Assembly: GCA_029582155.1 (NCBI GenBank)
Contig: CM055901.1
Span: 56,914,740-56,978,739 of the forward strand
Length of the DNA: 64,000 bases
DNA from: Panopea generosa
Taxonomy: Eukaryota > Mollusca > Bivalvia > Adapedonta > Hiatellidae
Reading direction: 5' to 3'
Part shown: in pieces, positions 11,601 through 23,600 of the stretch
How the letters are laid out: the number at the start of each line of letters is the position of its first letter
How positions within the stretch are numbered: the stretch's first letter is position 1
Program-made: the position numbers and the translations under genes
The notes under the pieces: generated by a model
Seen by the model: only the letters and a program-made list of their open reading frames with translations
What the model was told of the DNA's origin: nothing
Database searches by the model: none

Positions 11601-14600
11601 ATAGCTGACCTGCCATACAAGTACTGTATGGAACTTTCATAGCTGACCTGCCATACAAGTATCATATGGGACTTACATAGCTGACCTGCCATACAAGTAT
11701 TGTATGGGACTACCATAGCTGACCTACCATACAAGTATTGTATGGAACTATCATAGCTGACCTGCCATACAAGTACTGTATGGAACTTTCATAGCTGACC
11801 TGCCATACAAGTATCATATGGGACTTACATAGCTGACCTACCATACAAGTATTGTATGGGACTACCATAGCTGACCTGCAATACAAGTACTGTATGGAAC
11901 TTTCATAGCTGACCTGCCATACAAGTATCATATGGGACTTACATAGCTGACCTGCCATACAAGTACTGTATGGAACTTTCATAGCTGACCTGCCATACAA
12001 GTATCACAATGAACTATCATAGCTGACCTACCATACAAGTATTGTATGGGACTACCATAGCTGACCTACCATACAAGTACTGTATGGAACTTTCATAGCT
12101 GACCTGCCATACAAGTATCATATGGGACTTACATAGCTGACCTACCATACAAGTATTGTATGGGACTACCATAGCTGACCTACCATACAAGTACTGTATG
12201 GAACTTTCATAGCTGACCTGCCATACAAGTATCATATGGGACTTACATAGCTGACCTGCCATACAAGTATTGTATGGGACTACCATAGCTGACCTACCAT
12301 ACAAGTACTGTATGGAACTTTCATAGCTGACCTGCCATACAAGTATCACAATGAACTATCATAGCTGACCTGCCATACAAGTATTGTATGGGACTATCAT
12401 AGCTGACCTAGCATACAAGAATCATATTTGACTATTCAGCTGACCTAGCATACAAGAAGCACATAAGACTATCATAACTGACCTAGTATACGAAATCAAA
12501 CCAGACCTAGCAAGAGAATGAATATCAAATTAAGTTAATAGCATATGGTGTGTTGATTACTAATGAATCATACCATCTACTATATTAGTCATCAATGAAT
12601 TATACCATCTACAGTGTTAGATTGCAATGAATCATACCATCTACAGTGTTAGATATAAATGAGTCATACCATCTGGAATGTTAGATAACAATGAATCATA
12701 CCATCTTCAATGTGAGATAACAATAAATCATACTATCTAGAATGTAAGATACCAATGAATCATACCATCTCTAATGTTGGATATCAATGAATCATACCAT
12801 CTACAATGCTAGCTACCAATGAATCATACCATCTACAGTGTTAGATTGCAATGAATCATACCATCTACAGTGTTAGATATCAATGAATCATACCATCTAC
12901 AATTTAAGATATCAATGAATCATACCATCTACAATTTTAGATATTAATGAATCATACCATCTAAAATGCTAGCTACCAATAAATCACACCGTCTACAATG
13001 TTAGCTATCAATGAATCATACCATATACAGTGTTAGATAACAATGAATCATACCATCTACAATTTTAGATATCAATGCATCATACCATCTACAATGTTAG
13101 ATACCAATGAATTATACCATCTACAATGTTGAATATCAATGAATCATACCATCTACAATGTCAGATACCAATGAATCATACCATCTACAATATTAGATAT
13201 TAATGAATCATACCATCTATAATGTTGGATTTTAATGAATCACACAGTCTACATTGTTAGATACCAATGAACCATACCATCTACAATATTAGATATTAAT
13301 GAATCATACCATATACAATGTTAAATACCAATGAATCATACCATATACAATGTTAAATACCAATGAATCATACCATAAACAGTGTTGAATATCAATGAAT
13401 CATACACTCTACAATGTCAGATACCAATGAATCATACCATCTACAATATTAGATATTAATGAATCATACCATCTACAATGTTGGATTTAATGAACCACAC
13501 AGTCTACATTGTTAGATACCTATGAACCATACCATCTACAATATTAGATATTAATGAATCATACCATATACAATGTTAAATACCAATGAATCATACCATA
13601 TACAATGTTAAATACCAATGAATCATACCATCTACAATGTTGAATATCAATGAAGCATACCATCTACAATGTCAGATACCAATAAAACATACCATCTACA
13701 ATATTAGATATTAATGAATCATACCATCTACAATGTTGGATTTTAATGAACCACACAGTCTACATTGTTAGATACCAATGAACCATACCATCTACAATAT
13801 TAGATATTAATGAATCATACCATATACAATTTTAGATATAAATGAATCATATGAATCATACCATCTACAATATTAGATATTAATGAATCATACCATCTAC
13901 AATATTAGATATAAATGAATCATACCATCTACAATATTAGATATTAATGAATCATACCATCTACAATGTTAGATATTAATGAATCATGCCATCTACAATA
14001 TTATATATAAATGAATCATACCATCTACAATATTAGATATTAATGAATCATGCCATCTACAATATTATATATTAATGAATCATACCATCTAAAATGTTAG
14101 ATACCAATGAATACCACCAACAATGTTAGATACCAATGACTCATACCATCTATAATATTAGATATTAATGAATCATACCATCTACAATATTATATATTAA
14201 TGAATCATACCATCTACAATGTTGGATATCAATGAATCAATATCAAAGAAGCATACCTTCTATAACTTGAGATATGTCACATGACACGCCTCTACACAGA
14301 ATGCAGACAGCTGCATTGTGTTCACAGGACAACGGGGTTGGTATGAAATCTGTAGTGGTAACTAATCGAACTCGGCCACTACCAACTGTAAGCAGAAGAT
14401 GATATAAATAAGCAAGAAACTATAACTTTAGCTCTCCTTATTGGACAAGGTTTAGACCCAAGGCTTTTCATATCTTTAAACAAAATATGGTCATATTTAT
14501 ATACATTACAGATAACTCTTAAATAAAGTAAATTTTCCATATAAAGTAAATTTTTCTGTTTACACTCATCCATTTTTGATGACTTTCTGTGTTATTTTCG

Positions 14601-17600
14601 TAAGTTAAAGGTACCGTTTTAAGTATGGATTAAATACATTAGTGTTAATGTATTTATTTTACTTTGATTATAACCCGTACTAAGCATATGCAGAAAAAGT
14701 GTTTTGCTCAAGGACAACACACAGTCACAGCAGAGGATCGAACCCAAGACCCTACCCTGGGTTTGATGTTCTACTTGAACATGTGCTAAACTTTTATACA
14801 TCATTCCATCCATATTATATATCCCTATTATATCCACATTTAATACATTATTAACTGGATTGCCATTATAACACAGCTGCCGTATATACTATAACTACTT
14901 CTTCAGAGGTTAACTTACCACCAGGCTCCAATCTGTTCTCAAGTCCACTGTCTGACCTCTCTGACCTTGAATCAGCAAACTGGTCCACAAATGACTGTTG
15001 CCGAGATATCCCGGTTCCCAGCATAGATTCTGGGTCTTCATCATTTTCTGTATCATGTACCTGGAGTCCATTAAATTTTTTGTAAAATGTTAGAAATAAT
15101 AACCTACTTCAATTTTTTTTCCCAATGAGGTTTAACATCCTTTTCGACATTTCGGATTATATCCAGTTTTAATGGTGGAGGAAGACCCACAAATGAATCT
15201 GAGTGGACCAAACTCATTCTGCAAGTAACTGACAAACTTTCTCACATAATGTTTTTGGAGATAAATGTCATAAAAAAATAATGGGGTCTCGTAGCTAATC
15301 ACTTACTAGCAGACGATAAGTTAACCTAATCACTTACTAGCCGACAATAAGATAACCTAATCACTTACTAGCAGACGATAAGTTAACTCATCACTTACTA
15401 GCAGATGATAAGTTAACCTAATCGCTTTTTCACGGGAATCTTGAAGGTTAACCAGTACTCAAGCACATCAACCTCTCCAAATAGCTGATGACTTTCCCAC
15501 TTTAATCTGAGGTGAGAGACGAATGACAATTAGACGTAATGTTGTATATCAATTCATTTTTTCAGCTATAAAATGGTGTGCAGCCCAGTCGACTTTGATG
15601 CTTTGCATCAATATTTTCCTGTATTGTCTTTCCCAAACTTGTTTTGTAAGTTAGACAATAATGCTTTGTTTGTGTGTATAGTGTTGCACTGACTTTTACA
15701 CACAAACAGAGGGCAGTAGTAACAGGCTTGTGGAAATATCTATTTAGTTATATATAGCAACTGTCACTATATACTTAAATAGATATTTCCACAAGCATGT
15801 TACTACTGCCCTCTCATGGCACTAGCTTTTATGGGGACAAGGTACAGTGTTCACAGGAGATCTAAAACAGTTGTAAAATAAACAGGACAGTTCTACAAAA
15901 TGCAAATACGACTTACTTCGAACATCATGTTAATATCCACTGGAAGTGCCACTCCCATAAACTCTGCCTCCCCGGTGTGGGGCCTCTGATGATACAGACT
16001 GGCTTTGGGCGGATGTACCACACCGGAGCTGTCCATGTCACTCAGTGATATTCCACTCATGTTACGCAGTATGCTGAAATCAACAGCAATGAATCATATT
16101 AAACAAGAAGCATAAGATAAAATATTTACCCAAACTTGTCCCAGTACAAACCATTAACTTAGATACCCAGCTGGGACATACTTATGCCATACTAATGATA
16201 TACATGAGTACTTAGTACATTTTAGAATGTTGATGAAAGTTATAAAACTTTTCTAATTAATAGTGACATTATAATTATGTTTCTATTAAAAGTGATGTTT
16301 TTAGTTTATCCATTACAGTAAAGAATAAAAATAATGATATTTTTGTATTATTTTTTTTTGCTTTTGTTGATTTATTCAAAATTTGTGTTTAATATTTGTT
16401 TTTTTCTTTATTTGTTAATACTAACAAGAGGGCCAAGTAGGCCCTATATTGCTCACCTGACTGACCTTGAGTCACCCAATTTAAGTAGATTATATAATAC
16501 ATGTACACTCAAAATTCCAGAAAGATGAGAAAGGCAAGTAGTTAGAATTTTGAGTTGTTTTGAAGATGTAACAGATTTGTCGAAGAGTTCAAACTTGGTA
16601 TAGGTTCACCCATGGTAAATGTCAGTGAAATTACATCAAAATCAGGTCAGTAGATTCTGACAAGAAGGCTTCTGAAGTTTTGATTATAGCTGCCGACTGT
16701 TCCAAACCTAAGTCTTTGAAATTAAGATAAAAATCCAGTTCCAGCACAGAACTAACCTGTTATATTTGAGAACAGTTTCAAACTAAAGCATCAGACTAAA
16801 CTACTGTGCATGAAACAATCCACAGTTCCAGCACAATAAATATTCCTATGAGTTTCAAACACAAGCCTTCCCAAAGCCTATCGCTTGAAAGAACCTTTGT
16901 TGCAGTGCACTCTCCCCCAAAAACAATTAAGCTCCTCCACCAAGATGACACTGAAAATCTCAAGCAGACTTCTTGCTGTGAAGAAACTAGCTAATGGTAT
17001 TGCTTTATTATGAAGCAGTAAACCATCCCTGTCTGAACCATAAAAACTCAGACTTTTATATTCAGAAAAACGCCTATTTTAAAATGGTTCATGATATATG
17101 AATAATATTTCAATCATTGATTATAATTGTATCATTCATCTTTTTATGATGAATTATCTTTTAAAACTTATATCTGGTATAATATAACATAATAATAGCA
17201 AAAAAAAAGTTTATTTAAAGAGTTTATTACCTCGTCTTTTAATAATTGCTATATACAGACATTTATGCTATAAAACAAGGGAAATAATTTGACATAAAAC
17301 TAACCCCACCCCGTGGCTGCCATGTTTTTTGACAAATCAAGATGGCTTGAATAAACTTGGTAGAGGGTCACCCAAGGAACATTTCTGTAAAGTTATATTA
17401 AAATTGGCCCAGTGGTTTCAGAGGAGAAGATTTTAGAAGCTAAAAGTTAACAACGGACGACAGACGATGGACACCAGATGATCACAAAAGCTCACTTGTG
17501 AGCCTTTGGCTCAGGTGAGCTAAAACTAAAGAAGCTTTATCAATGTTCATATTTAATAATTATTTGCATGAACATATTATTATGTCAAAATAATTACTGT

Positions 17601-20600
17601 GCACAAATCCTAAACAACACTTACCTTGTAGGCCGTTTTGTATCTGATGTACTGTCAATACTTGGTCGTCGATTGATACTTGTCATACTGCCCATATTGT
17701 CATACAGGCTGTTCAACCCATAATCAGACTCTACGTCTGAACTCAGGGTGCGGTTCTTCATCAGTGATCGAAGAGTAGCATAGCCGATTGCATCCCGAGC
17801 TGTTGTGTACATAATTGCATTCTCCGAAAAGTCAAAGAATTTTGACGATGGCAACAATCCCACACCTGGACTTTGTTGTTTTCGAATACTTGGAACACGT
17901 GTGAGATTTGACATTCTACGTAAAGCATTTGAAGGGTGCACAAAATCTCTGGAATCTTTGCCATCTTTATTTCGATACTGCACTTCAATATGGTCTAGAG
18001 AATTTGTGCTTGCTATTGGACTTAGTGATGGGAATTCCATAACTCCATGGTGACCGGAGTCATAAGAGCCAATGCCACTAGTTACTGAATCTGTATTGAA
18101 ACTATCAGTACGACTTTTACTTGTTCTCGAACTCTCACTGCTGCTACTTCTCTCATCTTTCAAACTTACAACTTTCTTAACAGACCCTTCTTTACTGTTC
18201 ACTCTTTCTAGTACTTTCGGTTCAGCTTCATTTTTGATTTCTTGGTTAATTTCACTTTTTACACTTTGTGCTGAAGATATTAATTCACATTCTGCATTAT
18301 TGGCACTGGTAAGTTTATTACTGTCAATGTCAGGTTCATTTTGGTTTAATGGTTTATGTATAAGTAATTCTTCCTGATCAGTATCAGTCACTTTTATTTT
18401 AATTGTATTATCACTACTATTCTCTGCTTGTAATATATTGTGGTTTTGTTCGTCATGTTTTTCAGTTTGTAAAATACTTTTGTCATCTAAACATTCATTA
18501 GTTTCCTTTTCAGAAGACACAATAGTTAATACTGTTTCTGACTCTGCCATTGAAGAGTCACCAGTCCGCATTTGATTATCTTCCATTTCTTTTGAAATAG
18601 TAAATTCTACCTGAGTATGTTTATTCTCATTTGAATCATTACTAGTTATTTCTTTGTTTTCAGTCAAAACTTCTTCTGTTGAATGTATTTTTGATATCAC
18701 AGACACTTTTTTTGAGGAATCATTTGAATGTTTTAAAGTCACCTCTTTCATAGATTGACTCCTATTTTCCCGAGAAATCCTAATACTTAAATCCTTACTG
18801 GCTGATATATGCTCAACACTTTGAGTTCTATTTTTTATCAGCAATGATGTAGCGATATTTCTTGTTGTCTGAGATCTTGCGGGTAAAGTTTGACTTTTTC
18901 TGTAACCCTGAGTCTCAAAAGATGGAAATGTTTGACTTTTTAATCTGTTTCCAGGTCTCCGGAATTCGGGACTGTTAGTTTGAACACGCATTTGAACATC
19001 TGGAATATGAATACCAGACTCACTATCACAGTCAATGTCTGCACTATCACAACCAATCGACTGAAACATGCCTGATTCACCAGGCTTCCTTAACTGGAAG
19101 TGCTCTTCAGCAATGAAGTCCAAATTACTCACTGGACTGCCAAGTTCCAACTTAGTTCCTCCAAAGCTGAAACCAACATCAGAACGAATATCCTCCATGG
19201 AGTCTGCCAAAAGCACAGATCTATCTTCAACAAGAGGCCAGCGCTCTGACCGTGTGTTCCAACGCGACTCCCAGCCGTACTGAGAAAGCAATTCTGCTCC
19301 TTCACGAGTGCTGGAGAGCATACCCAATATGAAAAACGCTGTCCTGAAGTAGAAATTTAAACTTTGTATAAAAAATATGGACGAACAAATACATACTCAC
19401 ATCATCATTGTAAAATAAAATGTATTAATAACTCCCCCCAGAGATGTTTCTTAAAAGTATATCAGATCTCACTATGTACAGTTTTCTATAACTGATTTAT
19501 AGTTCTGTACCTATAGCACATGTAAATTTGTAATAAAAATATAATAAGTATGTAGACAAACAAACAATGAGCATGTCAATTTGTATAAAAATAAAGTTAT
19601 TGGCTTGTTATGTCCATTATTAACATAAAGCAAAGTTTAATCTTTTTATATTATAAGTTTCTGATAATTGTATATCATGTAGTACATTTATTATTATTAT
19701 ATGGATTCTATCATTCTGTCATTTTCTTCAAAATATAACAAAGCCGTCTAAGTCATTTCTGTATAGCTTCTTGTTTGTCTATTTTCTTTTAAAATATAAA
19801 AGAGCCACCCGCTTATATATTAGTTTCTTTGTACAAGTTTATTTTAGCTTGATAGTGAAAGATATAAATCAGTCTTCTTCACACTTTCTAGGTAGAACCA
19901 GTATGGAATGTTGTTTTTGTGAGAGGATGTCAGACAAGCTGGGGAATGAATCCCATATCACTGGCAAGAGCGAACAACACTATCCACTGTAACATTCTAT
20001 CCACTGTAACCCTTTATCCACTGTAACAATATATCCACTGTAACATTCTATCCCCTGTAACACTATATCCACTGTAACACTCTATCCACTGTAACATTCT
20101 ATCCACTGTAACACTATATCCACTGTTACACTATATCCACTGTAACACTATCCACTGTAACATTCTATCCACTGTAACATTCTATCCACTGTAACACTCA
20201 ATCCACTGTAACGCTATCCACTGCACTACTACCCTGTCCCTCACTTTTATCATGTCAATGCATTCATTTCTGTTGATAAACTGCTTGCCTGATAAACATA
20301 AATTTATCATGTCAATGCAAGTTTATAAGGCACATGATGTCATTATGTATAATCCTGAACGAGAGGCTGTAAAAAATGTTTGATGCTGATTTTCAATTTC
20401 ATAAAAAAGACGAATTAAGAGATGACATGATAAAAAGAATATCATGTAAGTGTCTTACATGATCAACTTCATCAGGTTGGACACAAAAAAACAGTTTTTT
20501 TTTCTAAGCCTCACCCGATACAGATGATAAAATCAGACGCTAACATGGTATTCTCAATATATCAAAAAGCCACTTTCTGAACCAGTCAAATTATACTTAG

Positions 20601-23600
20601 TTACCGCTTAATCCAGGAATATTTGTCTTTGTTGTAACAACTTGGTTTACAATCAAAGTTCAAACCAAGTTTGAATGTCAACAATATTTTACACACGTAC
20701 CCTCTTATCGAGTAGACATCATTTTCCTCGGCCAGACGTATTATCTCTGGTACCAACTTCTCTTCCTGCAGCCAGGCCACACCCCATGAGGACATGCCTA
20801 TGTGACCCTGGCATAATAAACAACATACCATATTAATCATTGTTTTATGTATAAGCTGAACTGCACTTTTTGGGTGATAATAGGAACAAATTTACGTTAA
20901 AGGCTCATTAAACTTCCAAATGGTTTTCAGTTTTAATTTAAGACAGCTTACACTTCCAGATTAAAGAAAACATGTTTATTTTATCACTGAAAAACTTTGC
21001 AAACGAAAAAATAAATAAACATGTATCGCACATGAATAGTATATAATTAAAAACATGTTTTGTTTACAAATTAATGCTTGTCTTTTCTGATAAACACCTT
21101 CGTCAGAAAACAGGGAGTTATGAAGCTTGTTCGGAAATGCGTTGGTCGATATAGTATGGGGAACTGTTAGGGATGCGTTTAGAAATTTAAAAAAACGCTT
21201 GCCGTTGGATAGTCTTTAACAACATCCCTTTTATTTCCTTCAGTGTATTAATGAATTGGAACCCAAGAGCTAATTTATTGTACAAAAGCGAAGAATCGGT
21301 CATATGGAATTGAAAATAAAAATTAATTCTTTAATAACTGTACTAAACAAACAACCCTTGGTAGTCTCTCAATAAGTGGATTGTGACGTATTAGCATGTG
21401 CGATAGAATCAAGTGTACATGATCCTGAGCAAGACTTACCAGACCAAACTAGTATTAGGTATGCATTGTTTCTCAGTGCGTATAAATAACATAATGCTTA
21501 CTACACTTGATACAGTTTTATTGCAAACATCATTATTTTTAAAAAAAAAAAAGAAAAAGAAAACCCAATAACGATGCATTATGTTAGTCAAATAATACTT
21601 TTTAATCTTGTTAATCAACCCTTTATCCAACGGTCTTAATCCGCACACTACCACTGCAGTTTGTTTATTTTAAAAATAAACTGGTATGTTAACTCAATAC
21701 ACTTCATTATGCAACAAAAACAATCACCAAGAGGTCTACAGGAATGATTTTGCCATACTATTTAATTGCAGTCATTTTTGTTTTTTCGAAAAGTGTACAT
21801 TTCCTAAGTTTATTGAGGCTTTAAAACTTGATGCTATATGTGTCAAATGCCAATGTTAAAAAATGTTATCACAATATTGTATGCTTATTACAAGTTATAG
21901 CAAAATACCTGAATGTTTGTAGTTTTGGCAACACTAAATTTACATATTCACCACCCCGCATTTTATAATCGCATTTTTGGTTTTTCATCTACAGATTTTC
22001 AAAAGCAAAATTATTTTTGTTTACCACTAAGAGATTTATCCAAACAAAAGACAAGATATAGTCACTTACCATATAGTATTAATATACAGCTTGGCACAAA
22101 TAATAACAAACTTTATGGTGACCAAAACTGGTTGAAGATATACGACAGACAATATAAACATAGTTTGTTTAAATTCCTTTAACTAGACTAGAAACATGGT
22201 ACATACCACAACCCAGAGGGAAGTTTTCAACTGCACTATATCTGTTTCTTTCTTCAAATCAGGAACTCTCACACATTGAAAGTAGTCTTCTATGTATGTC
22301 TGCAGAGAACATTAAACTCATTACAACATTACTTGGCTATTAAATTCCCTCTCTCTCTCTCTTCAATGATATAAGAACTGATATGAATTCTAATCCAATT
22401 ATATTTTAATGCTATGATTATAAAAAATTTGGTTTAACCATAAACAAGAGGCCCATTTTTTTTAGGTCGCTCACATGAAAAGAGAAGTTAAACAGCCCAA
22501 TGTTATGATTAGAAATCACTAAACATTGTTTAGTTAAAGATCTTAGCCAAACCCAGTTAGCTCAGTTGTTAGCACACCTGACATATCAATCGAGTGTCGT
22601 TAGTTTCAATTTCCGCCCGACAAGTCTCAGTGATGACCGATGTACAACATTTCATCTCATTGTCACCGATTCAAGTGGCAATGTAATCAATAACTTACAG
22701 AGATAGATGTGCTCTAGTACTAATTAACTTTTCAGGATCCCAGGTTAGGTTAGCTGTTTGTCTATTAGCCAGTGATGGCATAAACATGCGCTAAATATCC
22801 AATAATTGTGTCTATCTTAAACAGGAAGTCAAGAGTTAAGTCACAATTTCCCCCACACACCCCCAGCCCTTTTACCCCTCTCCCCGATAATTACCTGCTG
22901 CCTTAAAAGCTGAAAACTGTCTTTATGTTGCACGAGCTGTCCATATAAATGTGTTGGCACAAATACATCCTTCTTCTGTTGCCTGTTTCAAACATATATC
23001 AATTTCAAATATGAAAATTTTCTTACATCATCAATTTTGTGTAAATCAGACATTTCATTGTCTTTCTAACGATCCACAGTTTGAACTTACATGTTTTAAA
23101 AGAACCAAAGACCCCATAAAATGAGATCAGTTACTGACCTAGAGTTTGTGATGCTCAAGATATCGCAAGTGAAGTGTTTATAAAATATGCGCAGTGTTGT
23201 TCTGGACCACAGTTTCCTTTAATTAGCCAATATGCTCGAGATGCAGATACTTAACTTATCGTAATTCCACTTTATATAAAATATTTAGCTCAACTCTTTG
23301 CTTTCAGGTTCCTATCAAAACATATATGGGTACTGGTATGTTTGTTTAGTACATTCAAAATTGTATTGATTTGATTGCCAGATTCAAATCACCATTTTAC
23401 ACCTTTTGTTGATGTGTTTGTAGTTAAACCTGACTACATTTAAAGCTGGTCAAATACACAATCTAGTCTACCTTTTGCTGGATCGCCTTGTGTAGGAGCC
23501 CTCATATGTTTTCTCATATGTTGTCAATGCTTCATTCAACAATTCTTCAACAATGTTTACATAGCGGGTGTTGAATGACTGAAATAGTTGTAAAAACACA

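Noticed and set aside
11116..12349. Minus-strand ORFs with MAGQLCKSHMILVWQ repeats
   Set aside because: Products of the 38-bp array; frames shift freely and there is no other coding signal.
17805..18377. Plus-strand ORFs opposite the RICTOR long exon
   Set aside because: Antisense shadows of a real coding exon on the minus strand.
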